A DNA stretch of 64,000 bases from an uncultured Clostridia bacterium. Its GTDB lineage: Bacteria; Bacillota; Clostridia; Oscillospirales; Oscillospiraceae. The notes beneath the pieces were generated by a model that was not told the DNA's origin, did no database searches, and was given only the letters and a program-made list of their open reading frames with translations. The stretch is from positions 62,001-126,000 of the forward strand of contig CANSAE010000001.1 of assembly GCA_947644595.1 (NCBI GenBank), written 5' to 3'. A program made the translations under genes and the position numbers. Each line of letters opens with the position of its first letter. Positions within the stretch are counted from its first letter, which is position 1. Positions 16,183 through 22,334 of this stretch are shown in pieces.

Positions 16183-17649
16183 ATGGAAAAGAGAGAACAG
16201 TTTGGGTCCCGTCTGGGATTTGTTTTGGTGTCTGCTGGATGTGCGGTAGGTTTGGGAAATGTATGGAAATTTCCGTATATGTGCGGCCAGTATGGCGGCG
16301 CAGCGTTCATTTTGATTTATTTGGTGTTTTTGGCAATTTTGGGCCTGCCTATCATCGTATGTGAGTTTGCCGTGGGCCGTGGAAGCAAGAAGAGCATTGC
16401 ATTGGCATTTTCAGAACTGGAACCAGAAGGTGGCCGGTGGCATCACTATCGCTGGTTTTGCATGGCCGGCAACTATCTGCTGATGATGTTTTATACCATG
16501 GTTTGCGGTTGGATGCTGTATTATATGGTGCAAACGGCAGCCGGAAATCTGACTGGTGTAGATGCGGCGCAGGTCAGTTCTGCATTTTCAGGGATGCTGT
16601 CTCAACCTGGGACCATGAGCTTTTGGATGATGGTCTCGATCATAGTTTCCTTTGGCATTTGTGTTCTGGGACTGAAAAATGGTGTTGAGAAAATCACAAA
16701 GGTCATGATGCTCTGCCTGATCGTACTGATGATGGCACTGGCAGTACACTCGGTCACATTGACGGGCGCGGGAGAGGGAATTCGTTTTTATCTGGTGCCT
16801 GATTTTGCCAAAGTCAAAGCGGTCGGTGTTGGAAATGTGGTTTTCGGCGCTTTGTCACAGGCGTTTTTCACGCTGAGTATCGGCATCGGCGCTATGGCGA
16901 TTTTCGGCAGTTATTTGAATGATAAACGGTCCCTTACGGGAGAAGCAATACAGATCGTGCTTCTGGACACTTTTGTAGCACTGATGGCTGGGCTGATTGT
17001 GATTCCGGCCTGCTTTGCTTACAACGTTGAGCCGGATGCAGGCCCGCCTCTGTTGTTTGTAACATTACCCAATGTGTTCAACGATATGGCTGGCGGACGA
17101 ATCTGGGGAACAGCGTTTTTTGCGTTCATGTCCTTTGCGGCACTGTCCACGGTGATTGCTGTGTTTGAGAACATTGTATCCTTTGCTATGGACGGTTTGG
17201 GCTGGAGCCGGAAAAAAGCCGTGGCAGTTAATTTTGTGGCAGTAACGCTCCTGTCCATGCCAGCAGTGCTTGGGTTCAACTTATGGTCATCCATTCAGCC
17301 AATGGGAGCAGAAACGACCATTATGGACCTGGAGGACTTCCTGGTGTCGGATAACCTGCTGCCCATCGGCAGCTTGGTGTTCATTCTGTTTTGCGCCGGG
17401 AAATACGGATGGGGCTTTGACCGATTTGCGTTGGAAGCCAATAAGGGCGAGGGCATGAAATTCCCGGAGAAGGCCCGATTCTATGTCAGGTTTATCCTGC
17501 CTGTTATCGTGGCGATTATATACTTGAAGGGATACTACGACAAGTTTTCCAAATTGTCTATGGGTGCATTCATCGGTTGGATGACCGTCGCGGTGGCTTA
17601 TCTGTTGTTTGTGTTCTGGCTCAGCCGCCCGGGAAAACGAAAAGATTAA
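16183..17649 (+). CDS. Sodium-dependent amino-acid transporter, NSS (SNF) family
   Basis: This 488-residue membrane protein belongs to the neurotransmitter:sodium symporters. TM1 carries the sodium-site motif AVGLGNVWKFPYMCGQYGG (residues about 20-38), followed by the family segment EFAVGRGS near 67, and about 11-12 membrane spans. Bacterial members import amino acids such as tryptophan, tyrosine or leucine. It starts 9 bp after tyrS, and the Fusobacterium homologue Tyt1 is a tyrosine transporter, so tyrosine is a reasonable guess; this is inference from position only. A strong terminator follows. Confidence 0.92.
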   Translation: MEKREQFGSRLGFVLVSAGCAVGLGNVWKFPYMCGQYGGAAFILIYLVFLAILGLPIIVCEFAVGRGSKKSIALAFSELEPEGGRWHHYRWFCMAGNYLLMMFYTMVCGWMLYYMVQTAAGNLTGVDAAQVSSAFSGMLSQPGTMSFWMMVSIIVSFGICVLGLKNGVEKITKVMMLCLIVLMMALAVHSVTLTGAGEGIRFYLVPDFAKVKAVGVGNVVFGALSQAFFTLSIGIGAMAIFGSYLNDKRSLTGEAIQIVLLDTFVALMAGLIVIPACFAYNVEPDAGPPLLFVTLPNVFNDMAGGRIWGTAFFAFMSFAALSTVIAVFENIVSFAMDGLGWSRKKAVAVNFVAVTLLSMPAVLGFNLWSSIQPMGAETTIMDLEDFLVSDNLLPIGSLVFILFCAGKYGWGFDRFALEANKGEGMKFPEKARFYVRFILPVIVAIIYLKGYYDKFSKLSMGAFIGWMTVAVAYLLFVFWLSRPGKRKD

Positions 17650-17651
17650 AA

Positions 17652-17682
17652 CAAAAAACACCGGGATTCCCGGTGTTTTTTG
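17652..17682 (+). terminator. Terminator after NSS transporter
   Basis: An 8-bp stem (acaccggg / cccggtgt) with a 3-nt loop, flanked by A6 and T6, lies 2 bp after the transporter stop codon. Confidence 0.88.
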
Positions 17683-17712
17683 TTGGCAGAGAGGCGGGAA
17701 CTGTGGTACAAT
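17683..17712 (+). promoter_or_regulatory. Promoter of mutY, probably giving a leaderless transcript
   Basis: -35 TTGGCA (17683-17688), 18 bp, -10 TACAAT (17707-17712). The expected start point, about 7 nt downstream, coincides with the A of the mutY ATG at 17719. No purine-rich ribosome site precedes that ATG. Confidence 0.6.
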
Positions 17713-17718
17713 CATATC

Positions 17719-18789
17719 ATGGATATCAAACAACTGTTACAAAAACTACCGATCCCATTATTGGCTTGGTACAGGGAAAATGCCCGGGACCTGCCATGGC
17801 GGCATACTCGGGACCCATATTGTATTTGGGTGTCGGAAATCATGCTCCAGCAGACCCGCGTGGCAGCAGTGATGGGATACTATGACCGTTTTTTGTCGGT
17901 GTTTCCCACGGTGGAAGATTTGGCGGATGCCCCAGAGGAACAGCTTATGAAATGCTGGGAAGGGCTGGGGTATTACAGTCGTGCCCGGAATCTGCAAAGA
18001 GCTGCGAGGATTATCGTAGAAAAGGATAAGGGACGATTTCCGAATACATATGAAGAATTATTAAGGCTCCCGGGAATCGGAGAATATACAGCGGGTGCCA
18101 TTGCTTCCAGTGCGTTTGGGATTCCTACTCCGGCAGTAGATGGAAATGTGCTTCGTGTCATTGCTCGTATTACAGATTGTCATGATAATATTGCTGACCC
18201 TAAAGTCCGCAGGACATTTCGGACACATGTTGCGGAAATTTTCCCTGAAGGGGATGAGAATATTCGGGTATTTAATCAAGCGCTCATGGAACTGGGGGCG
18301 ACGGTCTGTGTACCAAATGGGGAGCCAAAATGCAAAGTGTGTCCTGCAGCAGATTTTTGCCTTGGCAGATTGAAGGACACATGGCCACTGCTGCCGGAGA
18401 AAACGCCGAAAAAAGCACGGAAAGTTGAGGAAAAGACTGTATTTCTGATGCTTCAAGACAGGCGTGTTGCCCTTCGTAAGCGTGAGTGCACCGGCTTATT
18501 GGCGGGCTTGTGGGAATTTCCCAATGTAGAAGGAAAATTAGATGAAGCAGCTGTACAGGAAGTATTGCACAATTATGGACTGCAGGTGAAAGATTGGAAG
18601 AAACGCCTGTCCGCCAAGCATATTTTTACTCATGTGGAATGGCATATGACAGGTTATGTATTGGAAGTATCGGGAGAACCGACCCATTTCGTGTGGGCAG
18701 ATAAGAAGATGCTGAATACACTGGCGGTGCCGTCAGCATTCCGCAGGTACTATGAGGAAGCGAAAGAACTTCTTGCCGAAAAAGAATAA
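17719..18789 (+). CDS. mutY: A/G-specific adenine glycosylase MutY
   Basis: MutY removes adenine mispaired with 8-oxoguanine. The 356-residue protein has the catalytic glutamate in SEIMLQQTRV (E40), the helix-hairpin-helix LPGIGEYTAGAI (118-129), the catalytic aspartate in AVDGNVLRV (D141), iron-sulphur cysteines at 197, 205, 208 and 214, and a NUDIX-like C-terminal domain (LLAGLWEFPNVEGK) that recognises the oxidised base. The promoter sits so close that the ATG is likely the first transcribed codon. The stop codon lies inside a hairpin shared with the converging ABC gene. Confidence 0.95.
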   Translation: MDIKQLLQKLPIPLLAWYRENARDLPWRHTRDPYCIWVSEIMLQQTRVAAVMGYYDRFLSVFPTVEDLADAPEEQLMKCWEGLGYYSRARNLQRAARIIVEKDKGRFPNTYEELLRLPGIGEYTAGAIASSAFGIPTPAVDGNVLRVIARITDCHDNIADPKVRRTFRTHVAEIFPEGDENIRVFNQALMELGATVCVPNGEPKCKVCPAADFCLGRLKDTWPLLPEKTPKKARKVEEKTVFLMLQDRRVALRKRECTGLLAGLWEFPNVEGKLDEAAVQEVLHNYGLQVKDWKKRLSAKHIFTHVEWHMTGYVLEVSGEPTHFVWADKKMLNTLAVPSAFRRYYEEAKELLAEKE

Positions 18790-18824
18790 AACGCTGGGGC
18801 TCAAAGGAGTTCCAGCGTTTTATT
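18785..18824. terminator. Bidirectional terminator embedded in both gene ends
   Basis: A 13-bp perfect inverted repeat (aataaaacgctgg / ccagcgttttatt) forms a terminator for mutY (+) and the ABC ATPase gene (-). The left arm contains the mutY TAA (18787-18789); the right arm is the coding sequence for the last codons of the ATPase, whose TGA is at 18801-18803. Confidence 0.85.
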
Positions 18825-19394
18825 CTTGATTAGATAAATTTTGTCGGAAATGATCTTTGCCTGTTCTAAACTGTGTGTGACAAATATCATGGTTTTTCCT
18901 TGCGTATACTGGTGAAGTAAGGAGAGCAGTTGAGAAATCAGTGTATCATCCAGCGCAGCCATTGGCTCGTCCATCAGGAACAAATCTCCGCCGTAAGCAA
19001 GGGCGCGAGCTAAAGATACCCGCTGACGCATTCCACCGGAAAGTGCGTCAGGGTATTTTCCCATGGCACCTGCAAGTCCCACCACTTCCAACCAATGATG
19101 CGCTTCATCTATTGTTTTTTCGCTGTCAGAAAGGACAAGATTCACATTTTCGGCGGCTGTCAGCCACGGCAGCAATCTTGGCTCTTGGAAAAGATAAGAA
19201 ATTCGTTCTGCACTTACATGAACAGTCCCAGAAATGGGAGGAAGGATTCCTGCGATCAACTTCAGAAATGTCGTTTTTCCGACGCCTGAAGCACCCATCA
19301 GTGCGATATGCTCACCGGAAGATACCTGAAGAGAACAATTTTCCAAAATGCTCTGTTCTTGATAAGCGGCAGTTACCTTGCACAGTTCAATCAT
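18801..19394 (-). CDS. ABC transporter ATP-binding protein (nitrate/sulfonate/taurine type)
   Basis: The 197-residue ATPase energises the importer encoded just upstream. It has Walker A GASGVGKT near 37, Q-loop YLFQEPRLLPW, signature LSGGMRQRVSLARALA near 127, Walker B LFLMDEPMAALD and switch histidine VTHSLEQA. It is short compared with the usual 240-250 residues of SsuB/TauB-type ATPases, ending soon after the H-loop. The ATG at 19394 overlaps the permease end by 8 bp, so translation is coupled. It is the last gene of the TM1266-SBP-permease-ATPase operon. Confidence 0.9.
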   Translation of the reverse strand: MIELCKVTAAYQEQSILENCSLQVSSGEHIALMGASGVGKTTFLKLIAGILPPISGTVHVSAERISYLFQEPRLLPWLTAAENVNLVLSDSEKTIDEAHHWLEVVGLAGAMGKYPDALSGGMRQRVSLARALAYGGDLFLMDEPMAALDDTLISQLLSLLHQYTQGKTMIFVTHSLEQAKIISDKIYLIKNKTLELL

Positions 19395-20154
19395 CAGAAG
19401 CCGCCACCTTTCTGCCATGCTGTATGTCCAGCCGTCCAAGTGCGGCAATTATGATTTTTTCGATGAACAGGCTGATACATACAACTACCAAGGTCCAAGC
19501 AAACAAATCGGTGGTTTCGAGATATAATTTGGATTCGTAGATCATTTTTCCAATGGTGTTGGCTGGTACGGTAAGTACCTCGGCAGCAATACCGGCTTTC
19601 CACCCTATACCAATAGAAATTTTCAGAGCAGAAAGGAAATACGGCATCACCGAGGGAAAATAGAGCCTCCGGAGCATGACATAAGGCCGAAGTCGATATA
19701 AAGCAGCCATTTCAATCAGCTGAGCGTCTACATTACGAATCCCAGTACTGATATTGCTCCATACAACGGGCAGTACCATCAAACCGGAAATGATAGATGG
19801 AACCGAGTCTCTTCCAATCCACACTAAGACCAGCAGAATGAACGATGCCACAGGGGTGGACTTCACGGTTGTGAGCAGTGGAGACAGCATCAGGTCCAGT
19901 AACGGGAATTGTGCGGTTAAAACTGCTAAAATTGAACCAAGGATCACTGCACACAAAATTCCCAGCATGATGTGCCAGATGGAACTGGAAACAATTACCC
20001 AAAAGTCCGGCTGTCCGATAAAATCAGTAAGGCGAAGAAATACCGCCGCCGGGGAGGGAAGCAATATCGGCCTTTGTACTGCGACTGCCATCCCCCACCA
20101 GAGTCCGAGCCAAAACAACATGGCCAGTACTTGTTTCAACCAGCGTCTATTCAT
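19387..20154 (-). CDS. ABC transporter permease (SsuC/TauC type)
   Basis: The 255-residue protein has about six membrane segments and the permease EAA-type loop near 160-180 (ALYRLRPYVMLRRLYFPSVMPYFL), followed by GIGWKAGIAAEV, as in nitrate/sulfonate/taurine/thiamine-precursor permeases. It forms the membrane channel for the ATPase behind it and the lipoprotein in front; the stop of the latter lies 3 bp before this start. Substrate unknown. Confidence 0.9.
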   Translation of the reverse strand: MNRRWLKQVLAMLFWLGLWWGMAVAVQRPILLPSPAAVFLRLTDFIGQPDFWVIVSSSIWHIMLGILCAVILGSILAVLTAQFPLLDLMLSPLLTTVKSTPVASFILLVLVWIGRDSVPSIISGLMVLPVVWSNISTGIRNVDAQLIEMAALYRLRPYVMLRRLYFPSVMPYFLSALKISIGIGWKAGIAAEVLTVPANTIGKMIYESKLYLETTDLFAWTLVVVCISLFIEKIIIAALGRLDIQHGRKVAASDD

Positions 20155-20157
20155 TCG

Positions 20158-21192
20158 TTATCCCACATAATAGAAATTTTCCCCGGGCAGTTTGCCTCCG
20201 ATGGATTCCGGCGCGACGCCGTACATGATTTCCAGAAAAGCGGACATGGCATCCTTCATCTCATACTTGGTGACAAAACACAGGTTGCAGTTTGGAATGG
20301 CCTTCACCGCCACTTGCCCCTTGGCAAATACGCCGGAGCTTTCAATGGTCTCGGCCACGTTTTCACCGCAGGCGGATACATACTGGATGGAGGCTTCATA
20401 CTCGCTCAGGAAGCCGTCCAACTCAGCAGGGTGTTCTTTTGCAAATTCTGTGCGGACCACTACACAGCCTTGGACCAGAGAGCCGGCAGGGGATACGGTG
20501 TCCCAGGCTTCTGTCAGGTCCAAGGCCACGGTCAGCTTGTCGTTTGCGGCTTTGGCGATGGTGACCATAGGCTCCGGGAGGACCGCCACGGAGACTTCCC
20601 CGGAAGCCACTGCGGTCCGCAGGTCTGCGGGCTGGGAATAGGTATTGTCAATGATGACATCTTCGCCCACAGTCAGGCCATTTTGTTCGCAAAGATACTT
20701 GAAGATGAAGGTGGGATTCTGTGCAGGCACATAAACCGTTTGTCCTTTTAAGTCCGCGAAAGTGTCAATGGAAACCGTGTCATCGGTTACCACATATAAA
20801 ACGCCTAATGTATTCAATGCCAGCACTTGTACATCACCGTTCGTTTTGCTATAGACTACGGACGCGGCATTGGTGGGCAAGGCGGCAATATCTACGGTGC
20901 CGTTGATAAGCGCGGCAGTGACATTGGAGGCGTCAGCTTCCACGGAGCATTGATAATTCAACCAGGATTCGCCGTTTTCAGCGTCTGCGATAAGCTTTGC
21001 CATTCCAAAACCAGTGGTACCATTGAGTACCATGATGTTAATAGGAAGCTCGGTATCTACGGTGTCCACTGATTCCCCAGGCGTGGGGGGGATATCCGGC
21101 TGTTTGGGTTCTGTATCCTTTGTGCAGGCCGCAAGGCTCAGGAGCATCGACAGTACCAGCAGCAGGGAGAGCAGTTTCGAACGGTTTTTCAT
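20158..21192 (-). CDS. ABC transporter substrate-binding lipoprotein (NMT1/TauA-like)
   Basis: The 344-residue protein starts with a lipoprotein signal (LLSLLLVLSMLLSLAAC, cysteine near 21). It then has a periplasmic-binding type II fold of the NMT1/TauA sort: INIMVLNGTTGFGMAKLIAD at the start of the mature part, AALPTNAASVVYSK near 105, LKGQTVYVPAQNPTFIF near 150, and PESIGGKLPGENFYYVG at the C-terminus. I start it at the ATG at 21192, which has ggagg at 7 nt; that ribosome site lies inside the last codons of the TM1266-like gene, 2 bp upstream. Ligand unknown; position suggests something needed with the hydrogenase. Confidence 0.9.
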   Translation of the reverse strand: MKNRSKLLSLLLVLSMLLSLAACTKDTEPKQPDIPPTPGESVDTVDTELPINIMVLNGTTGFGMAKLIADAENGESWLNYQCSVEADASNVTAALINGTVDIAALPTNAASVVYSKTNGDVQVLALNTLGVLYVVTDDTVSIDTFADLKGQTVYVPAQNPTFIFKYLCEQNGLTVGEDVIIDNTYSQPADLRTAVASGEVSVAVLPEPMVTIAKAANDKLTVALDLTEAWDTVSPAGSLVQGCVVVRTEFAKEHPAELDGFLSEYEASIQYVSACGENVAETIESSGVFAKGQVAVKAIPNCNLCFVTKYEMKDAMSAFLEIMYGVAPESIGGKLPGENFYYVG

Positions 21193-21194
21193 GT

Positions 21195-21458
21195 TCATTC
21201 CTCCAATTTTGTAATGATGTTTGAGTAAGTGGCCTTCGCAGTGACGCCTGACAGTCTGCCGATCTTTCCTGACAGTGTGCTGATTTGATCTTGAGGAGCT
21301 TCTACTACGATGCAGATGATGCTCACCCCCCGTTCCCGATAGGGAATGCCGAAACGACCAATGATATATTGCCCATAATCATGCAGCAATGCATTCAATT
21401 GTGCGGCGGAAGCGGTATCCTCTACAATGATGGTAACAGCGGCAATACGAATTTCCAT
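21195..21458 (-). CDS. TM1266-family putative iron-only hydrogenase system regulator
   Basis: The 87-residue protein matches the small TM1266-like family, annotated as a putative regulator of the [FeFe]-hydrogenase system because its genes sit with hydE/F/G; biochemistry is lacking. Visible features are RIAAVTIIVEDTASAAQLN, the conserved GQYIIGRFGIPYRERGV near 30-45, and a ferredoxin-like/ACT-like ending ISTLSGKIGRLSGVTAKATYS. The ATG at 21458 has ggaggt at 4-5 nt. It is the first gene of the importer operon, directly behind a leader ending in a transcription terminator, and diverges from hydC. Confidence 0.88.
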   Translation of the reverse strand: MEIRIAAVTIIVEDTASAAQLNALLHDYGQYIIGRFGIPYRERGVSIICIVVEAPQDQISTLSGKIGRLSGVTAKATYSNIITKLEE

Positions 21459-21598
21459 AAGGACCTCCATAAAAACAGCCATGCCCGGAGGCATGGCTGT
21501 ACATGAACAATGGAATGTATGCCTTTCACCTCAAGAAACTTTTGGCGTCAGAATGTAACATAATTTACTTTACCGAAAGCATAGCTCGCGGCTCAGTA
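21459..21598 (-). promoter_or_regulatory. Structured leader RNA with intrinsic terminator (candidate riboswitch/attenuator)
   Basis: The roughly 140-nt leader of the TM1266-importer operon ends in a perfect 11-bp hairpin (acagccatgcc / ggcatggctgt, 21474-21499) followed by TTTTTA. This terminator sits only 3 nt before the ribosome site ggaggt. Upstream, AGGCAT in gaaaggcata can pair with ATGCCT in the terminator's left arm, giving a competing antiterminator. Further upstream are a ccg-cg-agc/gct-tt-cgg hairpin and a gcc-tttc/gaaa-ggc stem with a bulge. It does not match TPP, cobalamin, FMN, SAM or T-box cores that I can recognise. Ligand or sensor unknown. Confidence 0.65.
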
Positions 21599-21603
21599 AG
21601 CTT

Positions 21604-21632
21604 ATTATTACACATCGGCAAGCAGAATACAA
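21604..21632 (-). promoter_or_regulatory. Promoter of TM1266-ABC importer operon
   Basis: On the minus strand -35 TTGTAT (21627-21632) and a -10 of TAATAA (21605-21610, 16 bp) or AATAAT (21604-21609, 17 bp), preceded by TGTG. The predicted start is near 21598. Confidence 0.55.
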
Positions 21633-21674
21633 GGAATTTAATGTATGCAGTTTAAACAATTTTTTTGCTTTACA

Positions 21675-21727
21675 TTGTTAAATTCGTAAAATGCTAATTT
21701 TTTGACTCATTGTTAAAAACTTAATGA
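21675..21727. promoter_or_regulatory. Two Rex-like operator sequences in the hydrogenase intergenic region
   Basis: Site A, TTGTTAA-attc-GTAAAAT (21675-21692), and site B, TTGTTAA-aaac-TTAATGA (21710-21727), each have a perfect left half of the Firmicutes Rex consensus TTGTTAA-N4-TTAACAA; the right halves match 4/7 and 5/7. Rex senses NADH/NAD and often controls hydrogenase genes. Both sites lie between the two divergent promoters. Confidence 0.45.
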
Positions 21728-21746
21728 AGAAATTTGGCCATTTTTG

Positions 21747-21775
21747 TTGCAATATCCATAAAAAAATGATACCAT
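21747..21775 (+). promoter_or_regulatory. Promoter of hydCBA
   Basis: -35 TTGCAA (21747-21752), 17 bp, -10 TACCAT (21770-21775) preceded by TGA (extended -10). The hydC ATG lies about 76 bp downstream. Confidence 0.6.
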
Positions 21776-21851
21776 CGATATACATTCGTATTAATTATGG
21801 CGTAAATATCATGTGGAATGGTAGGAAAAACGAATAGAAAGGAACTTGAGT

Positions 21852-22334
21852 ATGGTTAAGGTCGATTTCAAACTCATCGACAAAATTCTTGAACGGTATG
21901 ATTATGATAAAGGAAATATCATTGCAATCATGCAGGCAATTCAGGAAGAGTATCGCTATTTGCCTCAGGCAGCGCTGGAATATGTGGCGGAAAAAATCGG
22001 TGTCAGTATGGCAAAGATTTTCGGCGTGGCAACGTTCTATGAAAATTTTTCGATGGATGCAAAAGGAAAATATGTTATCAAAGTCTGCCGCGGAACTGCG
22101 TGCCATGTGAGAAAGTCTGCCAATGTTCTGGAGGCGGTATATGAAGCCACCGGACTGAGTGAAGGTAAACCGTCTACAGAAGACGGATTGTTCACTGTAG
22201 AAATCGTATCCTGCCTGGGCGCCTGCGGGCTGGCACCTGTTGTTGTGGTCAACGATGAGGTGCACTCTAAAATGACCCCGGAGAAGGCACAGGCATTGAT
22301 TTCTGAACTGAAAGCGAAGGAGGGGATGAGATGA
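21852..22334 (+). CDS. hydC: [FeFe]-hydrogenase complex subunit HydC (NuoE-like, [2Fe-2S])
   Basis: HydC is the small thioredoxin-like [2Fe-2S] subunit of NAD/ferredoxin-dependent HydABC hydrogenases. The 160-residue protein has the NuoE fold with cluster ligands in VCRGTACHVR (C-x4-C, near 80-85) and SCLGACGLAP (C-x3-C, near 121-125), and the early LQAIQEEYRYLP-like segment IMQAIQEEYRYLPQAAL. Start at ATG 21852 with aaagga 7 nt upstream. Its stop overlaps the hydB start by 4 bp. Lone homologues also occur as NuoE or HndA, but the context fixes the role. Confidence 0.93.
   Translation: MVKVDFKLIDKILERYDYDKGNIIAIMQAIQEEYRYLPQAALEYVAEKIGVSMAKIFGVATFYENFSMDAKGKYVIKVCRGTACHVRKSANVLEAVYEATGLSEGKPSTEDGLFTVEIVSCLGACGLAPVVVVNDEVHSKMTPEKAQALISELKAKEGMR

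Noticed and set aside
21459..21598. TPP riboswitch in front of the NMT1-type importer operon, since NMT1/THI5-like importers are often thiamine-regulated.
   Set aside because: The conserved CTGAGA and ACC-CTTTGAACCTGAT core elements of the thi-box are absent.
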